This document shows, piece by piece, positions 42,052 to 51,300 of a stretch of DNA of 64,000 nt. The first letter of the stretch is position 1, and every line of letters starts with the position of its first letter. The stretch comes from Deltaproteobacteria bacterium (GTDB lineage Bacteria; Myxococcota_C; UBA6777): positions 27,208-91,207 of the forward strand of contig PCBK01000073.1 of assembly GCA_002731275.1 (NCBI GenBank). The letters run 5' to 3'. The notes beneath the pieces are model-generated. The model saw only the letters and a program-made list of their open reading frames with translations. It did no database searches and had not been told where the DNA came from. The translations under genes were made by a program, and so were the position numbers.

Positions 42052-43983
42052 TTAGCCTTTTACACTCCCTGCGGTGAGACCGCTGACGAGGTATTTTTGC
42101 AAGACGTAGAACAGCGCGACGATGGGCAACGAGACGAGGATGGCACCTGCCGCGAAGTGACCCCAGTCCGTCGTATGTGCGCCGACATAACTCTGTAGCA
42201 GGACGGGGAGCGTGTACGAACTCTCCTGGTTCATGAAGGTCGCCGCGAGAATAAACTCGTTCCAGGCGGTCATAAAGGAGAAGAGCGCAGTGACAGCGAT
42301 CGCGGGCTTTGAGAGCGGTAAGATGATCCGTACGAAGATCATTGTCCGAGATGCACCATCGATAATTGCGGCCTCTTCGATCTCTTTGGGGATCGTGTCG
42401 AAGTAACCTTTGAGCATCCACACGCAGAAAGGGATCGAAGTGGTCGAATACACGAGCGTTAATCCCCACAGCGAGTTGAGCAGACCGAGCTTCGCGATCA
42501 AGATGTACAGGGGGATCATCATGAGTGTCCCAGGGAACATCTGTGAGACCAAAAAGCTCATCAGCCCTGTCTCACGTCCGACAAAGTCGAAACGAGAGAA
42601 GGCATACGCCGCCGTACAGGCCAAAAAGATCCCCAAAATGGTCGTGATAAACGAGACAAAGACGGAGTTCCAAAGTTGCTGGAAGAACACACCTCTTCGT
42701 TTACCACGTTCGGTCTGTTGCTCCTCCATCTCGCGCAGCAATTTTGTCATCTTCGGTGTCGAGAGGGTTTGGGGGAGTCCCGAGAGGACTGTTTGTTTCC
42801 ACTTTTGGAAGGCCTGCTTCTTGGCTTTCCCTTTCGCGTGGATGACCCCCACAAATCCTTCGCAGATCTTGTTTTGGGAGAGCCACGCTTGTTGCCCACT
42901 GTTTCTGTACTGTTGGCAGAGCAGATCCAGACAGGCATCACCAAGCCCCATCACTTCGTTGAAGTTTTGCCTCATCGCGCGGCTGTAGCACGCCCGTTGT
43001 TTGGCTTTGCCACTTTGTAGTGCGCCGAGATACTTCGTCAACGTCGATGGGATAGGGCTCAGCTCCAGGTCAAAGCTCTGTGTCGGGACCACCGCCTTCT
43101 TGAACACGAGCAGGACCGGGTAGAGCGTGATCATCGTAAAGCAGATCAATAGAACGTGTGTGAGGACACGACCAGAGATGCTCTGATACCAGGTGATCCA
43201 GGGCGCTTCGTGTTCGGCGTAGAGCTGTGTCGTACCACGTGGCCAATGAAGTAGCGCGACAGACGCTGTGAGCGTCGTCAAGAGCATCATCGGCTGTGAA
43301 GTCACGGCTCTCTCTGAGAACGCCGGCAACATCGAGAGACCGAGTAAAAAGAGCGTGCTCGCGAAGAAGCCCAACGCGAGCGTGTGGAACCATCGCCTCT
43401 TGTAAAGACCAAACAGCAAAAACAACGTGAGCAACAAGAGCAGCGAGAAGACCCTCGTGTTGGCGAGCTGTCCGGCTGAGATCGAGAAGGAGGTCGTTTT
43501 CTCATCGAGAATGCCGAGGGCTTTGAGCCAGTAAAGAACGCTCGTGTTTTTGTTCCAGAGGGAGACGACCTTGACGATGCCATTTGTGAGCGCCATCGAC
43601 GCGGAGGCGATGAGATAGAGACCAAGCACGAGTCTGGTGGGCTTTTCCAGCCATCGGTCGGCGTCGAGTAGGGCCCGCCCCAGGAAGCGCTCAAGGAGCC
43701 ACAGAAGTGGCGCACACAGCGCCCATATGAGCAGTCCAATGCCGATAAACACGACAAAGGCGCTCGCGTGCTGGAGCTGTGTCGCGGAGAGCAACTTGTT
43801 CCCCAACCACGTGGTCAGAAGACCGAGGAGCAAGACGTGGTATCCAGCCCTGTGCATCTTTTCACGGCCCCAAAAGACGAGCAATGTCAAAGAGGCGAAG
43901 AGCAACCACAAGCCGTAACCGTGATTGAGTCCTGTGAGGAGGGACCATCCTTGCGAGGTCGACGCGAAGCAGAGAGACATCAT
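42052..43983 (-). CDS. malG: MalG-type ABC permease with N-terminal membrane module and periplasmic insertion
   Basis: 643 residues from ATG 43983, preceded by GGAGGG at the end of malF. Typical MalG is about 300 residues. Here residues 1-265 add about seven membrane helices. The first MalG-like helix is at about 275-294 (VLLICFTMITLYPVLLVF). An extra loop of about 115 residues (320-436) with Cys332, Cys351, Cys356 and Cys374 sits before the second helix. The remainder is classical, including the EAA motif EIEEAAIIDGASRTMIF. With MalF, MalE and MalK it should import maltodextrin or a similar sugar. It is the last gene of the malK-E-F-G block. Confidence 0.9.
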   Translation of the reverse strand: MMSLCFASTSQGWSLLTGLNHGYGLWLLFASLTLLVFWGREKMHRAGYHVLLLGLLTTWLGNKLLSATQLQHASAFVVFIGIGLLIWALCAPLLWLLERFLGRALLDADRWLEKPTRLVLGLYLIASASMALTNGIVKVVSLWNKNTSVLYWLKALGILDEKTTSFSISAGQLANTRVFSLLLLLTLFLLFGLYKRRWFHTLALGFFASTLFLLGLSMLPAFSERAVTSQPMMLLTTLTASVALLHWPRGTTQLYAEHEAPWITWYQSISGRVLTHVLLICFTMITLYPVLLVFKKAVVPTQSFDLELSPIPSTLTKYLGALQSGKAKQRACYSRAMRQNFNEVMGLGDACLDLLCQQYRNSGQQAWLSQNKICEGFVGVIHAKGKAKKQAFQKWKQTVLSGLPQTLSTPKMTKLLREMEEQQTERGKRRGVFFQQLWNSVFVSFITTILGIFLACTAAYAFSRFDFVGRETGLMSFLVSQMFPGTLMMIPLYILIAKLGLLNSLWGLTLVYSTTSIPFCVWMLKGYFDTIPKEIEEAAIIDGASRTMIFVRIILPLSKPAIAVTALFSFMTAWNEFILAATFMNQESSYTLPVLLQSYVGAHTTDWGHFAAGAILVSLPIVALFYVLQKYLVSGLTAGSVKG

Positions 43984-43984
43984 C

Positions 43985-45919
43985 TTACACACCCTCCGTA
44001 GCCCGCGTCATGCGGTTGGTGATGAGTGAATATGCGAGCAAGATCAAGAAGATGATCGTCGAATACGCCGCCGCATATCCATATCGGTCACCGCGCTTAA
44101 ACGCCCAGTTGTAAGCCTCTGTGATCAAAATGTCCGTGGCACCACCGGGGTTTCCGCCGGACACTAGGTAGATGATGTTGAACATATTAAAGGTCCAGAT
44201 ACAGCCAAGGATAATCGCTGGAAACAGCGCCGGCTTTAGCAAGGGGAGCGTGATATAGCGGAACTTCTGCCAACCACTTGCGCCGTCGACATCTGCGGCC
44301 TCGTAGAGGTCTCCTGGGATCGATTGGAGCGCCCCGAGAGAGACGACCATCATAAAGGGGAAGCCAAGCCATGTGTTGGTCACGAGGTTCGCTGTAAAGG
44401 CGGTCGCTGCGTTGGAGAACCAACTGATACGTTCGATCCCAAGGAGCGAGAAGAGCCCAATATTGTCGAGGATCGTGTTGACCGCGCCAAATTGTTGGTG
44501 AAACATTCCCTTCCAGATCAGGGCGGTGATGTAGTTGGGAATGGCCCAAGGCAAGATCAACAGCACGCGGTAGATGGACTTCATCCTGAGCAGGGGGTTT
44601 TTGAGCAGTAACGCCAGACCCAGGCCGATGGAGACGTGGAGGAAGACGTTCAAAAAGGTCCACAAGAGGGTGATAAACAGCGTGTAGTAGAAGTTGAGCG
44701 CGTGAGGGAAGGCGTTGAGTGGATCGAAGAAGATATAGAAGAAGTTGCGCAGCCCTACCCATTCATAACGACCACCACCGAGATGCTTGAAGAAGCTCAG
44801 ACCAATCCCCACAGCGAAGGGGACGAAGACGAGCACAAGCATGCCGATCATCGCGGGGCTGACGTAAGCGTAAGCTTCGCGGTGTGTATACGCTGTCCGG
44901 AAGAAGCGCTCCAGCCAGCCGAAGGCGTAAATGGTGTACAGCAGGAGCGCGAGCAGGCCGGCGATCAAGAATGGCCAGCCCAACCCTTTGATGTCGATCT
45001 TGTTGTGGATTTGTTTGCGAGCGATTGTGACCTTCGGAGCCTTCGCATTCCACTGAAAGCGCAAGGGGGTCGATGAAACAGTGACTTTCTGGAGCCACTT
45101 CTTGGAGGGGGAGGCTGTGTGTGCCACCATCTTCTGAAGGAGCTGTTGACGTGCAGTCCACGCAGCTTCATGCTTTTTCTGCATGTGGTCAATCGCGAAC
45201 ACATACGGATAGAAGGCTGTGGCCACGACGGCGATCAACGCAAAGCCATGCCCCCATCGGTTCCGTACGAAGAACAAAAGAAATGCCATCCCTAACGACA
45301 CGAGCAACCAAGAGTAAAGCAAGGCCGCGAAGGCTGTCTTTTGACCCGACGCTGCGACCGCGAGCTGCTTGGGGACGGGCCATTGCAGGATCAACGTCGC
45401 AGGAGAGCCGCCTTTTCGAGGGAGCAAGAGGGCCGCACGAAGCTGCTCGCCCTTTTTGGTCTTGATGACTTCCAAGGAGACGTTCTTTTGTTTGCGACCC
45501 TTCAGCTCTCCACTTAGATCGTAGAGCGCCTTGTCATCGGGACTCTCTTTGTCCAGCTCGGCGCCTTGCTTGCTTTTATCGAGGTGGACGACGAAGTGGA
45601 TTTTACGGAGGACAAGCCCAAACATGTTTTGGGTTTTTTCGACCAACATGACCGCGGAGGTCGGTTGCTGTGTCTTGGGAAGCTGCTTGCGCATCGCGTC
45701 GAGCCACTTGCGCGAGGTCGTAGCGTCAAGTGAACGATCGGCGGCGAGGCTTGCTTGTGCCCAGCTTCGCGTAAAGGTCGCGGCGCGCCAGCGTGCTTCG
45801 GGGAGGGGATCGTTGGCTTGTTGGCCCAAAAAGAGGGACGCAAACATCGACAGGCTACCAGCCAGCAGGGTGACCATCAGCCAGCGGAACCAGGGATAAG
45901 GCACTTTTTGCTCTGTCAT
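43985..45919 (-). CDS. malF: MalF-type ABC permease with long N-terminal extension
   Basis: 644 residues. Residues about 345-644 are the canonical permease, with the EAA loop LYEAADVDGASGWQKFRYIT and AIPNYITALIWKGMFHQQFG. Before this, residues 1-345 hold a first helix (11-31), a periplasmic segment of about 160 residues, helices at about 196-218 and 224-243, another periplasmic segment, and a helix at about 313-333. E. coli MalF also has an unusual periplasmic domain, but the layout here is different and longer. The stop is followed immediately by the malG start. It forms the translocation pore with MalG in the inner membrane. Confidence 0.92.
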   Translation of the reverse strand: MTEQKVPYPWFRWLMVTLLAGSLSMFASLFLGQQANDPLPEARWRAATFTRSWAQASLAADRSLDATTSRKWLDAMRKQLPKTQQPTSAVMLVEKTQNMFGLVLRKIHFVVHLDKSKQGAELDKESPDDKALYDLSGELKGRKQKNVSLEVIKTKKGEQLRAALLLPRKGGSPATLILQWPVPKQLAVAASGQKTAFAALLYSWLLVSLGMAFLLFFVRNRWGHGFALIAVVATAFYPYVFAIDHMQKKHEAAWTARQQLLQKMVAHTASPSKKWLQKVTVSSTPLRFQWNAKAPKVTIARKQIHNKIDIKGLGWPFLIAGLLALLLYTIYAFGWLERFFRTAYTHREAYAYVSPAMIGMLVLVFVPFAVGIGLSFFKHLGGGRYEWVGLRNFFYIFFDPLNAFPHALNFYYTLFITLLWTFLNVFLHVSIGLGLALLLKNPLLRMKSIYRVLLILPWAIPNYITALIWKGMFHQQFGAVNTILDNIGLFSLLGIERISWFSNAATAFTANLVTNTWLGFPFMMVVSLGALQSIPGDLYEAADVDGASGWQKFRYITLPLLKPALFPAIILGCIWTFNMFNIIYLVSGGNPGGATDILITEAYNWAFKRGDRYGYAAAYSTIIFLILLAYSLITNRMTRATEGV

Positions 45920-45934
45920 GTGTGAAGATCTCAG

Positions 45935-47152
45935 CTAGCGGGATTGGGGTTTGGCCTTTTTCTCTTTGATGTAGGAGACGATCTTGCGCTGCGCTTCCAA
46001 GAGCGCCTTCTTCGCTGTCGATTGATTGCGAAGGATCGCGCCAAGGGCGTTGAGTGCGGGGTCCCACACCATTCTCATCTCTGGTGTATTGGCCATGGGG
46101 ATGGCGGTCTTGAGCTGTGTGCGGAAGGCACTCATGATGGGGTCTTCTTTGGCCTCTTTTGATGCGTGTGCTTTCTTGTTGGCGACGGGCTGTTTGCCGA
46201 CCTTGAGTCTGATCATCGCGGACTTATAAGAGGTCAGGTACTTCATAAAGGCGAAGGACAGCTTCTTGTGCTTGCTCTTTTTGTTCAAGAAGACAGCCTC
46301 GGACGTGAGGAAGGGCGCGGCTGGCTTCTTTGTCTCGGAGACTGTAGGCAGTGGGATGACACCGTACTTGACCTTCGCGTCGATTTCACCGCGGAACCAC
46401 GGCCCATTGATCACCATCGCGGCTTTGCCTTTGTTGAACAACGAGGAGACGAGATGGCTGTTGGGTTCTTTGGGCAGGAGCTTGTGTTTGAGTGCCAGCT
46501 CTCGGGCAAAGGAGAAGGAGCGAATGGCTTTAGGTGTGGCCAGTGAGGGTTTGCCTTTGGTGAAGACCCGCCCACCAAAGCCATGCAGCCAGGGGGCGTG
46601 GTAGTAAAAGTCCCCAGCCTGGTAGACAAGTCCGTACTTTCCAGCTTTGCGGTCGGTGAGCTTTTTGGCCAACGCGAGCAGCGTTTTGGTGTCCGTAGGG
46701 GGCTTCTTTACGAGCTCTTTGTTGTAGAACAACGCGAGGCTTTTGAAAGCGAGAGGCAGGCCGTAAAGGGCATTTCGGTAGACGAGGACTTTCATCGTCT
46801 TGGGGAAGAACCGACCGAGGATCGCCGCGTTGACCCAAAAGGAGATGGGTTCGATGATCTTGTTATCCGCCCAGTCTCCGATGCGGTCGTGGGCAAAGAT
46901 GAACATGTCAGGACCATGGCCACGAGGAATGGCCGCTGTGATCTTGTCCGCGTAAGCGTCGTAGGGGATCTTCAGGGCTTTGATACGGACCTTCTTTTGG
47001 CTCTCGTTATAAGCTTTGACGACTTGTTTGAGCGCACGTTGTTCACGGGCTCTGTATGAGTGCCAAAGGACGAGCTCTGTGGGCGCGGCCCAGAGTGTGG
47101 AGGCGGGTAGCCAACACAACACGGTCAACAGCAGGGAGGGCAGGATGCGCAT
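45935..47152 (-). CDS. malE: Periplasmic sugar-binding protein (family 1, MalE-like)
   Basis: 405 residues with a signal peptide cut near STLWA/APTEL. Features of family 1 binding proteins: ELVLWHSYRAREQRALKQVV, YADKITAAIPRGHGPDMFIF, YGLPLAFKSLALFYNKELV, GKAAMVINGPWFRGEI, and the C-terminal KALLEAQRKIVSYIKEKK. No lipobox, so a free periplasmic receptor is expected. It lies 15 bp upstream of malF and 74 bp downstream of malK on the same strand. Maltodextrin as ligand is inferred from the surrounding amylases and the MalF/MalG homology. Confidence 0.92.
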   Translation of the reverse strand: MRILPSLLLTVLCWLPASTLWAAPTELVLWHSYRAREQRALKQVVKAYNESQKKVRIKALKIPYDAYADKITAAIPRGHGPDMFIFAHDRIGDWADNKIIEPISFWVNAAILGRFFPKTMKVLVYRNALYGLPLAFKSLALFYNKELVKKPPTDTKTLLALAKKLTDRKAGKYGLVYQAGDFYYHAPWLHGFGGRVFTKGKPSLATPKAIRSFSFARELALKHKLLPKEPNSHLVSSLFNKGKAAMVINGPWFRGEIDAKVKYGVIPLPTVSETKKPAAPFLTSEAVFLNKKSKHKKLSFAFMKYLTSYKSAMIRLKVGKQPVANKKAHASKEAKEDPIMSAFRTQLKTAIPMANTPEMRMVWDPALNALGAILRNQSTAKKALLEAQRKIVSYIKEKKAKPQSR

Positions 47153-47226
47153 AATCGACTCCTCATGTCATGGAAGCGAACATGTCATTGTGACGATGTC
47201 TTCGGGATATATGGGTGAAATGGTTT

Positions 47227-48321
47227 TTATGTCAACACAGCACCGGTGTCGCTGTCGAAGAGGTGGAGGCCATCTTCTCGAAAGCGCAGGTGGAAGGATT
47301 CACCGGGTGTCCTCATCGTGAGGTGGTCTTCGCGGACGATCAGGCGGTGGTCGTCATGTAGACGGAAATGCAAGAAGGTCTCGGCACCAAGGGGCTCGAT
47401 GACTTCAAGCTTCAGCGTCGGAAGGTGCGCGGCGGATTCGTCCTCTTCGAGCACCAAGCCTTGTGGTCTTGCGCCAAGGACGACGCGTTCATGGTTGTGT
47501 TTCTTCAATGTCGTGTGGAGGGAAGAGGGCAACTTGTACGAAAATCCATCACCTTTGAGTGACAAATCATCGCCCTCTGCGATCACCTCCCCTTCGAGGG
47601 TGTTCATCGAGGGCGAGCCGATGAATTGGGCGACAAAGAGGTTGGCAGGCTCGTTGTAGAGGGTCATGGGGGAGCCGACCTGTTGTACGATGCCGTCCTT
47701 CATCACGACGATGCGATCGGCGAGGGTCATCGCCTCGACTTGATCGTGTGTGACGTAGATGCTGGTGCTGTTTTGTTGATGGTGAAGGCGTGCGATCTCC
47801 GTCCTCATCTGCACACGAAGCTTCGCGTCGAGGTTGGAGAGGGGCTCGTCGAACAAGAACACGGCGGGTTGACGGACGAGCGCGCGGCCCATGGCCACGC
47901 GCTGTCGCTGTCCACCAGAGAGCGCCTTGGGGCGTCTGTGGAGATACTCTTTCAAGCCGAGAATGTCGGCGGCTGTGTTGACACGGGACTCAATGTCACT
48001 CTTGGGGAGACGCTTGAGCTTGAGCCCAAACGCCATGTTGTCAAACACAGTCATGTGAGGATAGAGCGCGTAAGACTGAAAGACCATCGCGATGTCGCGA
48101 TCTTTGGGAGCGACGTCGTTGACTCTGCGGCCACCGATCATGATATCGCCCTCTGTGATCTCTTCCAATCCTGCGACCATACGAAGCGTGGTTGACTTTC
48201 CACACCCTGAAGGGCCTACGAGGACGACAAACTCTTGATCACGAATGGTCAAATTGACGTCTCTTACTGCGGTCACATCACCATATCGCTTGACGACATT
48301 CTTCAACTGTACTTCTGCCAT
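47227..48321 (-). CDS. malK: Sugar ABC importer ATPase (MalK/UgpC family)
   Basis: 364 residues, with GGAGAAGC before ATG 48321. Complete ATPase motifs: Walker A GPSGCGKST, Q-loop VFQSYALYPHMTV, signature LSGGQRQRVAMGRAL, Walker B AVFLFDEPLSNLDA and the switch His in YVTHDQVEA. The C-terminal about 125 residues (MNTLEGEVIAEGDDLSLKGD and following) are the TOBE/regulatory domain typical of MalK, UgpC and MsmK. It drives uptake through MalF/MalG. It is the first gene of the importer block; a terminator-like hairpin lies 24 bp upstream of its start. Confidence 0.95.
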   Translation of the reverse strand: MAEVQLKNVVKRYGDVTAVRDVNLTIRDQEFVVLVGPSGCGKSTTLRMVAGLEEITEGDIMIGGRRVNDVAPKDRDIAMVFQSYALYPHMTVFDNMAFGLKLKRLPKSDIESRVNTAADILGLKEYLHRRPKALSGGQRQRVAMGRALVRQPAVFLFDEPLSNLDAKLRVQMRTEIARLHHQQNSTSIYVTHDQVEAMTLADRIVVMKDGIVQQVGSPMTLYNEPANLFVAQFIGSPSMNTLEGEVIAEGDDLSLKGDGFSYKLPSSLHTTLKKHNHERVVLGARPQGLVLEEDESAAHLPTLKLEVIEPLGAETFLHFRLHDDHRLIVREDHLTMRTPGESFHLRFREDGLHLFDSDTGAVLT

Positions 48322-48344
48322 TGCTTCTCCACTGGCGCTGCAAG

Positions 48345-48364
48345 AAAAAAGCGGCCTCAGGCCG
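48345..48364 (-). terminator. Rho-independent terminator-like hairpin between the GH57 gene and malK
   Basis: On the minus strand CGGCC-TGA-GGCCG (48364 down to 48352) is followed by C and six T (48350-48345). It starts 21 bp after the GH57 stop. The malK start codon follows only 23 nt after the T-run, leaving little room for a separate promoter, so partial read-through (attenuation) is possible. Confidence 0.75.
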
Positions 48365-48384
48365 TTGGAAGGAAAAAAGTGACC

Positions 48385-51300
48385 TTATTTACAACCGACG
48401 TTTAAGTTGGACTTGGAGCCGATATTTCCGTCGAGACCACCAGATGGTTTGTTTGCCCAGTAGTCGCGAATACGGATACATCGGTTTCCTGTCGTATCTT
48501 CAGCCGTAAAGCCTCGGAAGGTCACGGGGAACTCTTCTGTTCCTTGCCAGCGTCCTTCGTCGGAGTTTGTCCCAATGGTGTATTTGTAATTGACCTTCAT
48601 CCCTTTGGGAAGGGCCACGGTCAGGGTCCACAGCCATTGGTTATTGGGGTCTTGGTTCATCTGGATCTTGTTGGGGATCCAGATGGGTTTCCCTTGGGCG
48701 TCGACACCGACCATGCCTAGCTTTCTATGGTTACCAACGATAAACACGCTCGCTGGACCGTCTGGCTTGGGCTTCTCTTTACAACAGGTCTTGTACTTAC
48801 CCCAATCGGATTTGTTGGAGATGTCGACCTCAAAGGTCACGTAGACCGCATCAGAGGCATCTTCAAAGACCGTAAACACGCCAAAGTTAGGGGCGCGGTC
48901 GATCTCTTGCTTGTTCTCCTCTGCGACGACGAGGACTTCGAGCGGATCGCGCAGGGTTGCGTTGACAGTCAGGTTGAGGTCTTTCCAGGGGACAGAGGCT
49001 TCTACGAGCATCCCTTTACTCGCAGGGCCCGCGACCTTGACGCCGCTGGTCTGGTTGGTCCAACCACCTTGGCCATCTGCTTTTTGCAGCGTCGCGACGA
49101 CCTTTGAGCCGCTAAAGTCGAGCATCAAGCGACGGGCTGCCCCACCGACCTTCATCTCGAGCTTTGTGCCACTTGGGGTTTGTGTGTTGATGGGTTTGTC
49201 ATCGCTGACCTTCCCTGTTTTGATGTCGATGATATGGCGATGACTGAAGTAGACATACACCTTGTAGTCCTTGCCGAGCTTGGCGGACAGATCGAAGTTG
49301 GACAGCAACCCAATAAACAGGTTGGTCGTGTCAAACGCAAAGTAGACAGAGGCGATCTGGTCGTTGTTCGATGGTTGGTTGGGATCGGCGGAGTCGCTGT
49401 CCTTCATGTACCCACCATCTGTCGTCCATTCACTGTCATCTGGATCGAATTTACCGTCTACTTTGGGACATTGGGAGCAAGGCGCTGTGGGGACTGGTTT
49501 GGGCTTGGCCTGGACACATGGCCGGAATACAGGAAGTGTCAGTTTGGCGCCAGCTTTGTTTGCGAAGGTGTACACGGCGGTCAACAGGGCGCGGAAGCCG
49601 TTGTCAAAGCCACTGTCATCGTTCGCGGGGCTGGTCATGTCATCACCAAACCACCAGAACCAGTCAGAGCCTTGTGCGGCGTAGAGGGATTCCCAGGCCA
49701 TGAAGGCGTTGTATCCTGGCGCACCAGGTTGGATAGGGGCTGCGAGGGGGTTGGGGCGTGTGACATTCCACAGGCGCTCTGCGCGGACGAGGTCGGCTTT
49801 GGCGCGTGCGAGGTAATCCCACCCACAGGTCTCCTCATCTTCACCGATCCAGATGCGGAACGTACCGTCGATCCAAGAGCCTGCGTTGAGTGGCTCCAGC
49901 TCTTGTTGTGCGCTTGTGGGGTGGGCGGGGATGCCACGGGCAGCGTTCCCGTCGATAAATTCGCTTGGTGTGACTGTGAGGATCTCTTTGTACTTGTGAC
50001 CATCTTGGAGCAGACGGTAGAAGAACATGAAGAAGCGCGTCGCGTCGTGGTCTTGGGTGTAATTCTCCCAGGCGTTCTCACCATCGAGGATGATCGAGAG
50101 CATTCGGGTTTTCCCGGTCTCACCCCATTTGGGTGCTTTCGCGATGATATCGGAGAGCAGTTTGCGCGCGGCGTTTCCACCAGAGAGCGATTGAAGACCA
50201 AAGCCGATCAAGTCGGAGATCTTGTCGTCGCGGAAGACGATCGTCAGCTCATCTTTGCTGCTTCCGCCGTTGCCTTGGACTGTATCGCTGTCGACCTTGT
50301 ACGCATGCAGCACGGATTGTCCTGAAGGCTGCGAGCGATGGAGGTTGTGTTCTCCTGTGGCGATCCACTGCACGCCGTTCTCGACAAAGAGTTTGACGAC
50401 AGCCTCAGAGACGGAGCCTTCGCCAGGCCACATACCTCGTGGGAAGAAGCCAAACATGTCGTAGTAGAGCTTCTTGGCGCGTGCGACGTGTGCAAAGGCA
50501 TCGTTCTCAGATGAGAAACGCTGTGTGGGGAGCTTGATGTCGTCGACGTTGCTCGTCTGTTTGGCCTGGTTTGTATCGTAAATGAGCGGCAGGATCGGGT
50601 GATAGAAGGGGGTCGTGATCACCTCGATCTGACCTTTTTTGGTGTTGGGATTGTACTGGAGTTTTTTGTGAATGCCTACGACGTTCGCCATGATCTTGTA
50701 GTTCTCGGCGACCATTCTGTTACACAATTCTTCTGTGATGGGGACCTTGACGTTGTACTTGCCACCTTTGTACTCGATGATGTCTGTCAGGTCGATCACC
50801 CAGCCATTGGGGAGTGTCACAGGGTTTTGCAAGAAGGTCGGGTCAAACCACGCGATCTCAAAGTAGAACTTCAGCTCCCGTAGATCTTGTTGGGTGTAAT
50901 TGGCGCGGTTTTTGTCGCGCAGCTTCTCGTATGCAGGGAAGAAGCTCATGATCTGTGGTGAAGTTGAAACGGTCGACCAAGGCGCATCGTAGAAGAGTTG
51001 CCTTTCGAACTTCGACATCTCGGAGGGCTTAGGCGTATCTTTCAACAAGAGGTCGATCCAGGGATCCGTCTTGCGGCTCCACTTGGCCAAAAACCCTTTC
51101 TCATCGATCTTGTTGGTCTTGGGATCGAAGAAGGGGCCGATGCGATCGATATATTTTTGTAGCTGCAACAACAACACGGGGGTGATGTTGATGGTCATGT
51201 GAACGTCTTTGGTGCGTTCGATGGCAGCAGCCATGTCGTAGTAACTTTTGGTCGAGTGTTTACGAACCCAAGGGCCTTGCATCTCATCTTTGAGGGGATC

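Noticed and set aside
49180..50325. Long open frame (381 codons) on the + strand within the GH57 gene
   Set aside because: Antisense to the GH57 catalytic part; no ribosome site and no domain pattern.
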